Source: CAZSDU01 sp964429135 (GTDB taxonomy: Bacteria; Bacteroidota; Bacteroidia; Bacteroidales; FEN-979). From it: a stretch of 64,000 nt of DNA. The DNA is taken from assembly GCA_964429135.1 (NCBI GenBank), contig CAYSAU010000002.1, positions 186,001-250,000 of the forward strand, in the 5' to 3' direction. Positions 9,084-17,052 of the stretch are shown here, one piece after another; positions within the stretch are counted from its first letter, which is position 1, and every line of letters starts with the position of its first letter. Both the position numbers and the translations under genes were made by a program. Under the pieces are notes generated by a model. That model did not search any database. It saw only the letters and a list, made by a program, of their open reading frames with translations, and had not been told where the DNA came from.

Positions 9084-9099
9084 GGAGGGAAAGAGCAGT

Positions 9100-10443
9100 T
9101 CAGATCCCAAACTCTTTCTTGATCTTTTCAACATAATCAAGTTTTTCCCATCCGAAGAATCCGATTTTCTTCAGGTAAATATCTCTGCCGCTCCCATTGG
9201 TTTTCTTTGTTTTGGATCCTTTCACGGGGTAATATACTTCAACTTCCTTGCTATAGGAATCCCTTCCGAAGTGGCCATAAGAAGCTGTAGGGAGAAAAAT
9301 CGGATTTTTCAGGCCGAAGCGCTCAATGATAGCATATGGCCGCATATCGAAAATTTTATTTACTTTCTCCGCTATCTGTCCGTCAGTCAACGTTTTTCCT
9401 TTTTTATCTCTGACTTTTGAGGAGCCAAAGGTGTCAATGAATAAGCCGACAGGCTTTGCTATCCCGATGGCATAAGCTACCTGTACCAAAACGCGGTCGG
9501 CTACGCCTGCAGCCACAAGATTTTTAGCGATATGCCTTGCAGCATAGGCAGCTGAACGATCAACTTTTGAAGGATCTTTCCCTGAAAAAGCTCCGCCTCC
9601 GTGAGCACCATGTCCCCCGTAAGTGTCAACAATGATTTTCCGCCCTGTCAGTCCGGTATCGCCATGAGGTCCTCCGATTACAAATTTGCCGGTTGGGTTG
9701 ATATAAAGTTTAGAATTTTCCTGGAAAAGTTTCCGGATACGATCCGGGACTAGTTTTTTTACCCGCGGAATGAGGATTCTCTTTACATCCTCCCGGATCT
9801 TTTCCTGCATGGCCTTCTCTGCCGCCTTATCGGCTTTGGCAGATTTGTCGATGGGCTCAATGAATTCATCATGCTGGGTACTGATCACGATGGTATCAAT
9901 GCAAAGGGGTTTTCCATGATCATCATAAGCGATTGTTACCTGGGATTTTGAGTCAGGGCGGAGGTATTTCATTTGTTTGCCTTCTCTCCGGATAGCGGCA
10001 AGTTCCTGAAGGAAAATATGAGCCAGCTCACTTGATAATGGCATAAAATTATCCATTTCCCTGCAGGCGTAACCGAACATCATACCCTGATCTCCGGCGC
10101 CCTGATCTTCTTTTTTTTCTCTTTCGACACCCTGGTTGATATCTGAAGATTGCTCATGGATGGTCGAGATCACTCCACAGGATTCACTGTCGAAACGGTA
10201 TTCGGCTTTGGTATATCCGATGTTTCGGATCACCCGTCGGGCGGTTTCCTGAACATCTACCCAACCCGAAGTTTTGACTTCACCGCCGCATACAACAAGT
10301 CCTGTGGTGACAAAGGTTTCACATGCAACTTTTGATTCGGGGTCCCACTTCAAAAATTCATCGAGCAGGGCATCTGATATCTGATCGGCAACTTTATCGG
10401 GATGTCCTTCTGATACGGATTCCGATGTGAATAAATATCCCAT
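9100..10443 (-). CDS. metK: S-adenosylmethionine synthetase
   Basis: A 447-residue cytoplasmic enzyme that makes S-adenosylmethionine from methionine and ATP. The N-terminal ATP/methionine site has TSESVSEGHPDKVADQISDA (His14, Asp16, Lys17). GAGDQGMMFGYA follows in the central region, and the phosphate-binding signature GGGAFSGKDPSKVDRSAAY lies further on. The protein ends YVEKIKKEFGI. Length is slightly over the usual 390-430, with insertions such as VEREKKEDQ and a stretch rich in Lys and Glu (KSAKADKAAEKAMQEKI), as is common in Bacteroidota. Transcribed from a leader of about 80 nt with no SAM riboswitch that I can recognise. Confidence 0.97.
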   Translation of the reverse strand: MGYLFTSESVSEGHPDKVADQISDALLDEFLKWDPESKVACETFVTTGLVVCGGEVKTSGWVDVQETARRVIRNIGYTKAEYRFDSESCGVISTIHEQSSDINQGVEREKKEDQGAGDQGMMFGYACREMDNFMPLSSELAHIFLQELAAIRREGKQMKYLRPDSKSQVTIAYDDHGKPLCIDTIVISTQHDEFIEPIDKSAKADKAAEKAMQEKIREDVKRILIPRVKKLVPDRIRKLFQENSKLYINPTGKFVIGGPHGDTGLTGRKIIVDTYGGHGAHGGGAFSGKDPSKVDRSAAYAARHIAKNLVAAGVADRVLVQVAYAIGIAKPVGLFIDTFGSSKVRDKKGKTLTDGQIAEKVNKIFDMRPYAIIERFGLKNPIFLPTASYGHFGRDSYSKEVEVYYPVKGSKTKKTNGSGRDIYLKKIGFFGWEKLDYVEKIKKEFGI

Positions 10444-10526
10444 TTTTTTTATTTTAGGTTTACAATTTACGGTTTTCGTCAGTCTGACAGCAATCAGGCA
10501 ATTTTACCATTTTCGCATATCGCTCA

Positions 10527-10534
10527 CAAAATTA
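10527..10534 (-). promoter_or_regulatory. -7 element of metK
   Basis: Leftward TAATTTTG matches TAnnTTTG and gives a metK leader of roughly 75-80 nt. The leader contains a small perfect inverted repeat, GTCAG-T-CTGAC (10478-10488), of unknown meaning. Confidence 0.45.
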
Positions 10535-10549
10535 TTAATATTTTTCAAT

Positions 10550-11512
10550 TCAGGGAAGGACAATATTTTTTGTGAGTTCCTGAAATACATCTTCCATTTT
10601 TTGTTCTTCCCGATGTAAGGATAAAACAGTTAATTGATGGGCAACGGCAAACTGAAAAATGTCAGCACGGATATCGTCAGCGGGATGAGAAGTCACATGC
10701 CAGATTTTAGATTCCCCTGATGTTTTATTCTTTTTCTGGTTTCCGGACAAAATGGCTGGCTGAAAAACTTCCAGAATTCCAGGAATTGTGAGCAGCAATT
10801 CAGCCGCCACAGCGGAACTGAATTCTACCTGGATGATGGCTTTTGAGGTGGAAAGTCGCTGCAGGTTGTGCGTGGTATCATCTGCAACGATCCTGCCCTG
10901 GTGGATAATGATCGCCCGATCACAGATGGCTTCCACCTCCTGCATGATATGGGTGGAAAGCATGACGGTTTTAGCCCTTCCTGTTTCTTTGATCAGCGAC
11001 CGTATCTCAAGCAACTGGTTGGGGTCAAGTCCGGAAGTCGGTTCATCAAGAATCAGTACTTCCGGGTCGTGGATCAGGGCCTGGGCAAGCCCGACTCGCT
11101 GACGATAACCTTTGGAAAGAGCGCTTATTTTTTTGTTTTGTTCAGATTGAAGTCCGGTCAGGAAAATGATGTCATTTATTCTTTGCCTTGTCCCCTTTAA
11201 TTCATGCAAACCGGCTATAAAATCAAGAAATTCCCTGACATATAGATCCAGGTAAAGCGGGTTGTTTTCAGGCAAGTAGCCAACCTTTTTCCTGACTTCC
11301 ATAGATTGTTCGAGGACATCATATCCACAAACCGTTGCTTCACCGGAAGAAGGTGGAAGAAAACAACTCAGGATCTTCATCAGGGTGCTTTTACCGGCTC
11401 CGTTTGGGCCTAACAAACCCACGATTTCTCCTGGTTTGATTTCCAGGGAAACGTTGTCCAGGGCTTTCTGTCGGCCATATTGTTTACTTATGTTGCGTAC
11501 ACTGATTGACAT
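10550..11512 (-). CDS. gldA: GldA-like ABC transporter ATP-binding protein
   Basis: A 320-residue ABC ATPase. It has Walker A GPNGAGKST (residues 35-43), a Q-loop in VGYLPENNPLYLDLYV, the signature LSKGYRQRVGLAQAL, Walker B VLILDEPTSGLDP and the switch His in LSTHIMQEVEAI. The C-terminal 100 residues match the extended tail of GldA/drug-export ATPases. GldA pairs with the permeases GldF and GldG in gliding Bacteroidota. Those partners are not next to it here, so it could instead serve another ABC-2 type exporter. The ATG at 11512 (MSISVRN) is chosen because a -7/-33 promoter lies just upstream. Confidence 0.82.
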   Translation of the reverse strand: MSISVRNISKQYGRQKALDNVSLEIKPGEIVGLLGPNGAGKSTLMKILSCFLPPSSGEATVCGYDVLEQSMEVRKKVGYLPENNPLYLDLYVREFLDFIAGLHELKGTRQRINDIIFLTGLQSEQNKKISALSKGYRQRVGLAQALIHDPEVLILDEPTSGLDPNQLLEIRSLIKETGRAKTVMLSTHIMQEVEAICDRAIIIHQGRIVADDTTHNLQRLSTSKAIIQVEFSSAVAAELLLTIPGILEVFQPAILSGNQKKNKTSGESKIWHVTSHPADDIRADIFQFAVAHQLTVLSLHREEQKMEDVFQELTKNIVLP

Positions 11513-11540
11513 GAAGAATGAAGTCAAGTTAATAGAACTG

Positions 11541-11569
11541 CAAAATTACGAAAAATGAGATTGGTCAAA
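11541..11569 (-). promoter_or_regulatory. Promoter of the gldA-like gene
   Basis: Read leftward: TTTG (11569-11566), 17 bases, TAATTTTG (11548-11541). This fits the Bacteroidota form TTTG-N17-23-TAnnTTTG. The -7 element ends 28 bases before the ATG. Confidence 0.65.
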
Positions 11570-11578
11570 GCGCCTGCC

Positions 11579-12553
11579 TTATTTAACGGTGAATTTTCCG
11601 GAGCAGAACCGACCATCAGCTGCCATCATCCGGATCAGATAAATACCAGCGGGAAAGTCCTTCCCGTACAGTAGCGGGGTCTCATTGAGTATAACCGGCT
11701 TTCTCATGATTATTTTTCCTTCATAATTAAAAATCAGGATTTCATTTATTCCTGATAAAATCTCAGGGAGTTGTATCCTGGAGCAGGTAAGAAGGGGATT
11801 GGGAATCACTTCGGCCTTATTTTCTATTTCCTTTGCGGGAAGTGCTCCCAGATAGATATCGCAGGCTCCGATTATAATATTATCAATCAACCAGCCTTCT
11901 CTGCCGGAAGTACCACCGTCGGAATGAAAGGTAAACCTCACCAGAATGCTGTCTCTCCATCCATTTTCAATACTTTTTCCACAAGCATAATCAATATGAA
12001 TCCTGGAGAAAATCCATCCATCTGATTTTCCGCTAAATGCTAATGAATGATAATAGGTTCGATGGGAAGTTATCGAGGAATCATATTCCCACCAGACCGA
12101 ACCAAGTATGTATCCCTGGAAGCAGGAAGGGTCACTCAGGTTGCACCAGCTTTCCCCGCCATCAATAGATGCTTCGATGATGCCATAATCGTTGAGAGTG
12201 TCGGTATCATATTTATGAATAAAGGAAAAATAGGTAGCCGAACCGATAGGGTTATTCCAAATCGAATTTGAATCTATCGTAAATGTAAAAGAAGATGTAT
12301 TGTTCTCAGGGTAAGGATGGAGGGTGTCCGTCATGATGGCCTTGGGTAGGGAATAAGCTTGATTCAGAAAGCTTTTTCCGGGCATGCCGATTTGCCAGAT
12401 ACAGGAAGGGGATGGATCAATGGAAACAGTCAGTGTATTGTATTCAAAAAAGATACTGTCCTGAGGTAAATAGTTTAGTTGGTTAAGTTGCGCTTTCAGG
12501 GAAAAAATGAAAAAGAAGATAATAACGGAATGAAATGTGCGGAGATATTTCAT
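11579..12553 (-). CDS. Secreted T9SS cargo protein with a MAM-like jelly-roll domain
   Basis: About 324 residues. The signal peptide is MKYLRTFHSVIIFFFIFSLKAQ. The central domain has the pattern of MAM/immune-inhibitor-type jelly rolls: FSFIHKYDTDTLNDYG, EASIDGGESWCNL and GREGWLIDNIIIG. The C-terminal T9SS sorting domain has PNPLLTCSRIQLP, IFNYEGKIIMRK, FPAGIYLIRM and terminal GKFTVK. The ATG at 12553 is chosen for the signal peptide; the frame stays open upstream to 12667 but that part overlaps the preceding gene. The 12568 gene ends 14 bases upstream, so the two are probably co-transcribed. A binding or adhesion role at the cell surface is inferred. Confidence 0.8.
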   Translation of the reverse strand: MKYLRTFHSVIIFFFIFSLKAQLNQLNYLPQDSIFFEYNTLTVSIDPSPSCIWQIGMPGKSFLNQAYSLPKAIMTDTLHPYPENNTSSFTFTIDSNSIWNNPIGSATYFSFIHKYDTDTLNDYGIIEASIDGGESWCNLSDPSCFQGYILGSVWWEYDSSITSHRTYYHSLAFSGKSDGWIFSRIHIDYACGKSIENGWRDSILVRFTFHSDGGTSGREGWLIDNIIIGACDIYLGALPAKEIENKAEVIPNPLLTCSRIQLPEILSGINEILIFNYEGKIIMRKPVILNETPLLYGKDFPAGIYLIRMMAADGRFCSGKFTVK

Positions 12554-12567
12554 CAGATGGGAATTAA

Positions 12568-12813
12568 TTAATCCTTTTTGTACATTTTCCATACGGCGAT
12601 AAGCATGGACAGAGAAGCAAGGGCAAAAAGTATCCGGAGAATGAGTTCCGGGATATCCAGACTCCAAAGTTTTACCAGATTATAAAAAACATAAATGCAG
12701 AATGTTATAAATATATAACCACCAAATGCTTTCTTTTTATGAAACCAGATTAAGAGGCCAAGAATGGCAATGCCTAATTCGACAAAGATTGAAAATGTCT
12801 GGAGTTCGTTCAT
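12568..12813 (-). CDS. Small integral membrane protein of unknown function
   Basis: An 81-residue protein with three predicted membrane helices: FSIFVELGIAILGLLIWF, AFGGYIFITFCIYVFYNL and LILRILFALASLSMLIAVW, ending in the basic MYKKD. The ATG at 12813 (MNELQTF) is preferred to the longer frame starting at 12858, whose extra residues would not fit the membrane topology. It lies between the ATPase gene and a T9SS cargo gene, all leftward. No family is recognised. Confidence 0.6.
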   Translation of the reverse strand: MNELQTFSIFVELGIAILGLLIWFHKKKAFGGYIFITFCIYVFYNLVKLWSLDIPELILRILFALASLSMLIAVWKMYKKD

Positions 12814-12844
12814 GTATAAAATTTGCATAAATATAGAATATTTT

Positions 12845-14197
12845 TCAGATAGAAACAAATTTTATAAAACCCTCCAGGTGCTCTTTGATCTTTCCGGCAA
12901 GAAAATAGGGCAGATTGAGCAGATAGAATTTCTTTCCACGGATTGTCTGTACCTGCTGAATGGATAGTTTTTCTGCATATAACCTTACTGCGTATGGATG
13001 AGATGAGGCATCGATGAACTGATGCAAAGACCGTAAACGGCCAGGCTCACCTGATCTGACGACAATCGGTACGTACATATTCTTATAGGAGAGCAGAAAA
13101 TCAATCTCCGAGCAGGATTGAGCTTTATCTCTTATCCAAAATTGCAACCTTGACCCATCATTTTGTTCCGTGGCGATGATCTCTTGCCCTACCACCTGTC
13201 GGGCGACCTGTCCGTGAAAGATGCGATTTATATCTTCTGTATTGTGAAGAGGTCTTTGTATCCCTGAAAAATAGTTCACCATACCCGTGTCCAGAAGTTG
13301 CAACCTTGGCAACTTTCCGGTATGAGGTATGGCCGGGGGGGAAAGTGAAGTATGCGGATAAACCAGTTTCAGCAACATGCTGGACTCAAGTATTCGAAAA
13401 GCTTCTCCCATATCGCGGCTTCCATAGGAAGAATTTCCAAAAGCATTGAACTTTATCCTTGTAGCTGCATACGGGAACACATTTTGCATGACATGGAGAA
13501 TTTTGTCCTTACGTCGAAAGTTTCCTTGGGAGAATTTAACCGCATGGAGATGAGAACCAAGAATTTTTTCATAAATTGGACTCAATCCGGTCTGATTTCT
13601 TGTTTCGCTATACTGTTGGACAATTTCTGGCATCCCTCCGATTAGGGTGTACAGATGAAAATAATGTCGGAGTTTTTCATGCCGATAGCCTGGGAAAGGA
13701 ATTTCCTGGTACGACTCTAAGGCATCTACATCCTTTATCGCTAGCAAAAAGTCGTGAAATGAAAAGGGGAAAACCTCCAGGGGACGAATCGGGCAATCCG
13801 GGAGGTTTTTCAATTCTTCGACTTCCCTGGTATATTGAGAGGATGTCACCGCCCAGAAATGTCGGGGTGCTTCCCGGAATAACCTGGATACATGTAAAGC
13901 AAAATGAGGAAGAGCCTGGATTTCATCCAAAAGCATCCTTGCATGATGACAGTTCGGATTTTTTTCACGCGCTGAAAATAAGACTTTCAATTGTTCTTCA
14001 GGGGAATAATGGAGATTGAACAATGCACGATCAGAAATTTCTTCCAGGTTGAAGTACAGGGTGGTTTCAGCGTGATTACCCAGCGTTTGCAAAGCGGTTG
14101 TCTTTCCAGTACCTCTGGCTCCATATAATAACAATGGTTTCTTCTCTTTTTTCAGGGAAATCTCCTGTACATCCGAAAAAAGTTTCCTGGGTATCAA
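12845..14197 (-). CDS. AAA-type ATPase with DUF4143-like C-terminal domain
   Basis: A 450-residue protein of the widespread AAA_14 + DUF4143 architecture. Walker A is GARGTGKTT (residues 26-34), Walker B is ARMLLDEIQALPHF, and a sensor stretch lies in FWAVTSSQYTREVEEL. The C-terminal half has the usual RLQLLDTGMVNYFSG and LQFWIRDKAQSCSEIDFLLSY, a nuclease-like E-x-D pattern (SEIDFLL). Such proteins are common in bacteria and archaea, with no established role. It is divergent from rplM across 142 AT-rich bases. Confidence 0.85.
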   Translation of the reverse strand: MIPRKLFSDVQEISLKKEKKPLLLYGARGTGKTTALQTLGNHAETTLYFNLEEISDRALFNLHYSPEEQLKVLFSAREKNPNCHHARMLLDEIQALPHFALHVSRLFREAPRHFWAVTSSQYTREVEELKNLPDCPIRPLEVFPFSFHDFLLAIKDVDALESYQEIPFPGYRHEKLRHYFHLYTLIGGMPEIVQQYSETRNQTGLSPIYEKILGSHLHAVKFSQGNFRRKDKILHVMQNVFPYAATRIKFNAFGNSSYGSRDMGEAFRILESSMLLKLVYPHTSLSPPAIPHTGKLPRLQLLDTGMVNYFSGIQRPLHNTEDINRIFHGQVARQVVGQEIIATEQNDGSRLQFWIRDKAQSCSEIDFLLSYKNMYVPIVVRSGEPGRLRSLHQFIDASSHPYAVRLYAEKLSIQQVQTIRGKKFYLLNLPYFLAGKIKEHLEGFIKFVSI

Positions 14198-14284
14198 AGG
14201 TCACAAAATAAATTTCAAAGATATTTAAAATTGTTATATAATTAGAGATAAGTCAAAATTTATCTTAATTCCTATACGGATTCC

Positions 14285-14315
14285 TTTGGTAGTTTAAATA
14301 AAACATGTATCTTTG
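14285..14315 (+). promoter_or_regulatory. Promoter of the rplM-rpsI-rpsB-tsf operon
   Basis: TTTG at 14285-14288, 19 bases, TATCTTTG at 14308-14315. Both elements match the Bacteroidota housekeeping consensus at standard spacing. The -7 element lies only 24 bases from the rplM ATG, which leaves no room for a structured leader. Confidence 0.9.
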
Positions 14316-14339
14316 CACCCCTTAAAATGAATCAAATCC

Positions 14340-14795
14340 ATGAATACCCTAAGTTACAAAACGATCAGTGCCAATAAGGAAACATCCAGCAAGGAATGGG
14401 TACTTATTGATGCAGAAAACCAGGTACTCGGACGACTTGCCACCAAAGTGGCTCGTTTACTCCGTGGAAAACTGAAGACAGATTACACGCCTCATGCCGA
14501 TTGCGGAGACAATGTGATCATCATCAATGCTGAAAAAATCCTCCTGACCGGAAAAAAGATGAATGAGAAAATTTATCTCTCCCATTCCGGTTATCCTGGC
14601 GGACAGAAGGAAACCAGTCCTGAATTGTTACTCCAAAAAAAACCTGCTGCAGTGGTGGAGAAGGCTATCCGAGGGATGCTTCCGAAGAATCGTCTGGGCC
14701 GTGAACTCTTCCGTAACCTTTATGTTTATGCCGGGCCGGAACATCCTCACCAGGCACAGCAACCCAAAACAATTAACTTAACATCAATCAGATAA
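14340..14795 (+). CDS. rplM: 50S ribosomal protein L13
   Basis: A 151-residue protein of the large ribosomal subunit that binds 23S rRNA early in assembly. Clear family features are WVLIDAENQVLGRLATKVARLLRGK, DYTPHADCGDNVIIINAEKI, the central YLSHSGYPGGQKE and the signature AIRGMLPKNRLGRELFRNLYVYAGPEHPHQAQQP. Length is normal. First gene of a ribosomal operon whose next ATG (rpsI) is one base after its stop codon. Confidence 0.98.
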   Translation: MNTLSYKTISANKETSSKEWVLIDAENQVLGRLATKVARLLRGKLKTDYTPHADCGDNVIIINAEKILLTGKKMNEKIYLSHSGYPGGQKETSPELLLQKKPAAVVEKAIRGMLPKNRLGRELFRNLYVYAGPEHPHQAQQPKTINLTSIR

Positions 14796-14796
14796 T

Positions 14797-15183
14797 ATGG
14801 AAATGATCAATGCCCTCGGCAGAAGAAAAACAGCCATCGCAAGAATTTTCGTCAAGGAAGGCAATGGAGTCATCCTGGTCAATGGCCGCGATTTTAAAGA
14901 ATACTTTCCAACCCCGATTTTACAGTTCAAGGTACTTGAACCGCTTGAAATTACAGGAAATATGGGGAAGTATGACCTTAAGGTTAATCTCGATGGAGGT
15001 GGTATCCGCGGACAGGCTGAAGCGCTTGCACTGGCCATCTCACGCGCACTCTGCGAAATCAATGAAGAATTTCGTCCTGCTTTAAAAGCAAAAGGTTTGC
15101 TGATGCGGGATCCCCGTATGGTTGAACGAAAAAAATTCGGACAAAAGAAAGCCCGTAAAAGATTCCAGTTTAGTAAACGTTAG
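14797..15183 (+). CDS. rpsI: 30S ribosomal protein S9
   Basis: A 128-residue small-subunit protein whose C-terminal tail reaches the P-site tRNA. It starts NALGRRKTAIARIFVKEG, contains GGGIRGQAEALALAISRALCE and LLMRDPRMVERKKFGQKKARK, and ends in the conserved FSKR. It follows rplM by one base and precedes rpsB by 27 bases. Complete. Confidence 0.98.
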   Translation: MEMINALGRRKTAIARIFVKEGNGVILVNGRDFKEYFPTPILQFKVLEPLEITGNMGKYDLKVNLDGGGIRGQAEALALAISRALCEINEEFRPALKAKGLLMRDPRMVERKKFGQKKARKRFQFSKR

Positions 15184-15210
15184 TATTTATTGAATTTTCA
15201 TACTGAAGAT

Positions 15211-16137
15211 ATGCCAAGAACAAACTTTGATGCGTTATTAGATGCAGGTGTTCATTTCGGACATCTGAGAAGAAAGTGGAACCCTGCCATGGCGCCCTAT
15301 ATTTTTATGGAACGGAATGGTATCCATATCATTGATCTCTACAAAACCATTGACAAACTGGATGAGGCTGCCAATGCCCTGAAACAAATTACGAAATCAG
15401 GAAAAAAGGTACTTTTTGTGGCTACCAAAAAACAAGCCAAGGAAATTGTATCCGAACAGGTTAAGCGTATCAATATGCCCTACGTCACAGAACGTTGGCC
15501 AGGGGGGATGCTAACCAACTTTGCCACCATTCGGAAAGCAGTCAGAAAGATGATTTCCATTGATAAACTGATGAGCAGCCCGTCTTATACCAACTTATCA
15601 AAAAAAGAACGCCTTACCATTACCCGTGAACGAGCTAAACTCGAAAAAAACCTGGGGTCCATCGCCGACCTGAACCGTCTCCCTTCCGCCATTTTTATTG
15701 TTGATATCCTGAAAGAACATATCGCCCTGGCTGAAGCCCGTAAACTGAATATCCCCACCTTTGCCATTGTGGATACCAACTCCGACCCCCGCCTGGTTGA
15801 TTTTCCCATTCCGGCCAACGATGATGCCTCCAAATCCATTTCCCTGATCGTGGGAACTATCGTGAATGCCATAGAAGAAGGTTTGATCGAACGCAAGTTC
15901 GACCGTGATAAAAAAACTGCTGAGGATGAAAGAGGCGAAGAGGATATGGATCATGCTATGATCGATGGAATGGATGAAACAGAAGAAGAGGAAGATGAAG
16001 TCAAGGTGCTTCGCAATAAGGATATTGTGGATACAAAGGTGCCAAAGATCAAGGGCATAGAACCCGCCGAAGAAGATAAAGCCAAACCGGCAAGAAAAAG
16101 AATCAATAAACCTGTTGCAAAAAGTAACAAAAAATAA
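15211..16137 (+). CDS. rpsB: 30S ribosomal protein S2 with long charged C-terminal extension
   Basis: A 308-residue protein. The first 240 or so residues are standard S2: LLDAGVHFGHLRRKWNPAM, VLFVATKKQAKE, ERWPGGMLTNFATIRKAV, FIVDILKEHIALAEARKLNIPTFAIVDTNSDP and FPIPANDDASKSI. The last 65-70 residues form a low-complexity tail, first strongly acidic (ETEEEEDEV) and then basic (KPARKRINKPVAKSNKK). The ATG at 15211 (MPRTNFD) is chosen; a TTG seven codons upstream would add a non-conserved stretch. It is followed by tsf after 11 bases. Confidence 0.97.
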   Translation: MPRTNFDALLDAGVHFGHLRRKWNPAMAPYIFMERNGIHIIDLYKTIDKLDEAANALKQITKSGKKVLFVATKKQAKEIVSEQVKRINMPYVTERWPGGMLTNFATIRKAVRKMISIDKLMSSPSYTNLSKKERLTITRERAKLEKNLGSIADLNRLPSAIFIVDILKEHIALAEARKLNIPTFAIVDTNSDPRLVDFPIPANDDASKSISLIVGTIVNAIEEGLIERKFDRDKKTAEDERGEEDMDHAMIDGMDETEEEEDEVKVLRNKDIVDTKVPKIKGIEPAEEDKAKPARKRINKPVAKSNKK

Positions 16138-16148
16138 GATTACACGAT

Positions 16149-16985
16149 ATGATTAATATAACTGCTGCAGATGTTAATAAATTACGCCAGATGACTGGCG
16201 CTGGTATGATGGATTGTAAAAAAGCCCTTCAGGAATCTGATGGGGATTTTGATAAAGCCATTGATAACCTTAGAAAAAAAGGTCAGAAAGTCGCAGGAAA
16301 ACGTGCCGACCGAGATGCCAATGAAGGTTTTGTTATGTCGAAAACAACTGATGATCAAACTTATGGCGCCGTGATTATGGTCAATTGTGAAACGGACTTC
16401 GTTGCCAAGAACGAAGAATTTAAACAATTTGCCAAAGATATTCTTGAACAAGGCGTCGCTGCACGAATCAAAACCCTGGCAGAATGTATGTCGCTTAAAA
16501 TCGGATCCCTGACAGCAGAAGAAAAGTTGAATGAAATGCTTGGGAAAACGGGGGAGAAAATGCAGATTGCCCATTACGAGATTATTGAAGCACCCATCGT
16601 TTTTGCATATAACCATTTCGGGAACCGCCTGGCTACCATCATCGGAATGAATAATAAAAATGCAAAAAACGTACTTGAAGTGGGACATGAATTGGCCATG
16701 CAGGTCGCTGCCATGAACCCGGTCGCCGTGGATAAAGAAAACGTTTCCAGAGAAATTATAGACCGCGAGATGGAAATTGGTAAAGAACAGGCTCGTCAGG
16801 AAGGAAAACCGGAAGAAATGCTGGAAAAAATCGCTGCAGGAAAACTGAATAAATTTTTCAAGGACAGTACATTGCTTAACCAGGATTTTATCAAGGATAC
16901 AAAGAAAACCGTCAGACAATATATAGCTGAACAGGATAAAGATCTTAAGGTAATGGAATTTAAACGCCTACAACTGGGTGCTTGA
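16149..16985 (+). CDS. tsf: Translation elongation factor Ts
   Basis: A 278-residue guanine-nucleotide exchange factor that reloads EF-Tu with GTP. The N-terminal UBA-like module has VNKLRQMTGAGMMDCKKAL. The first core subdomain has the invariant VNCETDFVAKNEEF. The second has LEVGHELAMQVAAMNP, and the end has DFIKDTKKTVRQYI. Length and order are normal. It is followed by a weak terminator before menG/ubiE. Confidence 0.98.
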   Translation: MINITAADVNKLRQMTGAGMMDCKKALQESDGDFDKAIDNLRKKGQKVAGKRADRDANEGFVMSKTTDDQTYGAVIMVNCETDFVAKNEEFKQFAKDILEQGVAARIKTLAECMSLKIGSLTAEEKLNEMLGKTGEKMQIAHYEIIEAPIVFAYNHFGNRLATIIGMNNKNAKNVLEVGHELAMQVAAMNPVAVDKENVSREIIDREMEIGKEQARQEGKPEEMLEKIAAGKLNKFFKDSTLLNQDFIKDTKKTVRQYIAEQDKDLKVMEFKRLQLGA

Positions 16986-17004
16986 CACCTGACCCATCAT
17001 TCAG

Positions 17005-17039
17005 AGGGGATTGTCTTCAATAGCAGATGATCCCTTTTT
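17005..17039 (+). terminator. Probable rho-independent terminator after tsf
   Basis: A nine-pair stem with two G-U pairs (17007-17015 with 17026-17034; GGGATTGTC and GATGATCCC) has a ten-base loop and is followed by TTTTTC. It sits between tsf and ubiE and may reduce read-through from the ribosomal operon rather than block it. Confidence 0.6.
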
Positions 17040-17052
17040 CATTTTATATTCC

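Noticed and set aside
10444..10549. SAM riboswitch ahead of metK
   Set aside because: None of the known SAM aptamer core motifs can be seen in the leader.
12845..14197. DUF4143 ATPase as part of a defence island or mobile element
   Set aside because: No other defence or recombination gene is near; composition is like its neighbours.
16182..16919. Long open frame (245 codons) on the minus strand across tsf
   Set aside because: It lies opposite a clear, conserved gene, is rich in Phe, His and Ser as expected of an antisense shadow, and has no motif.
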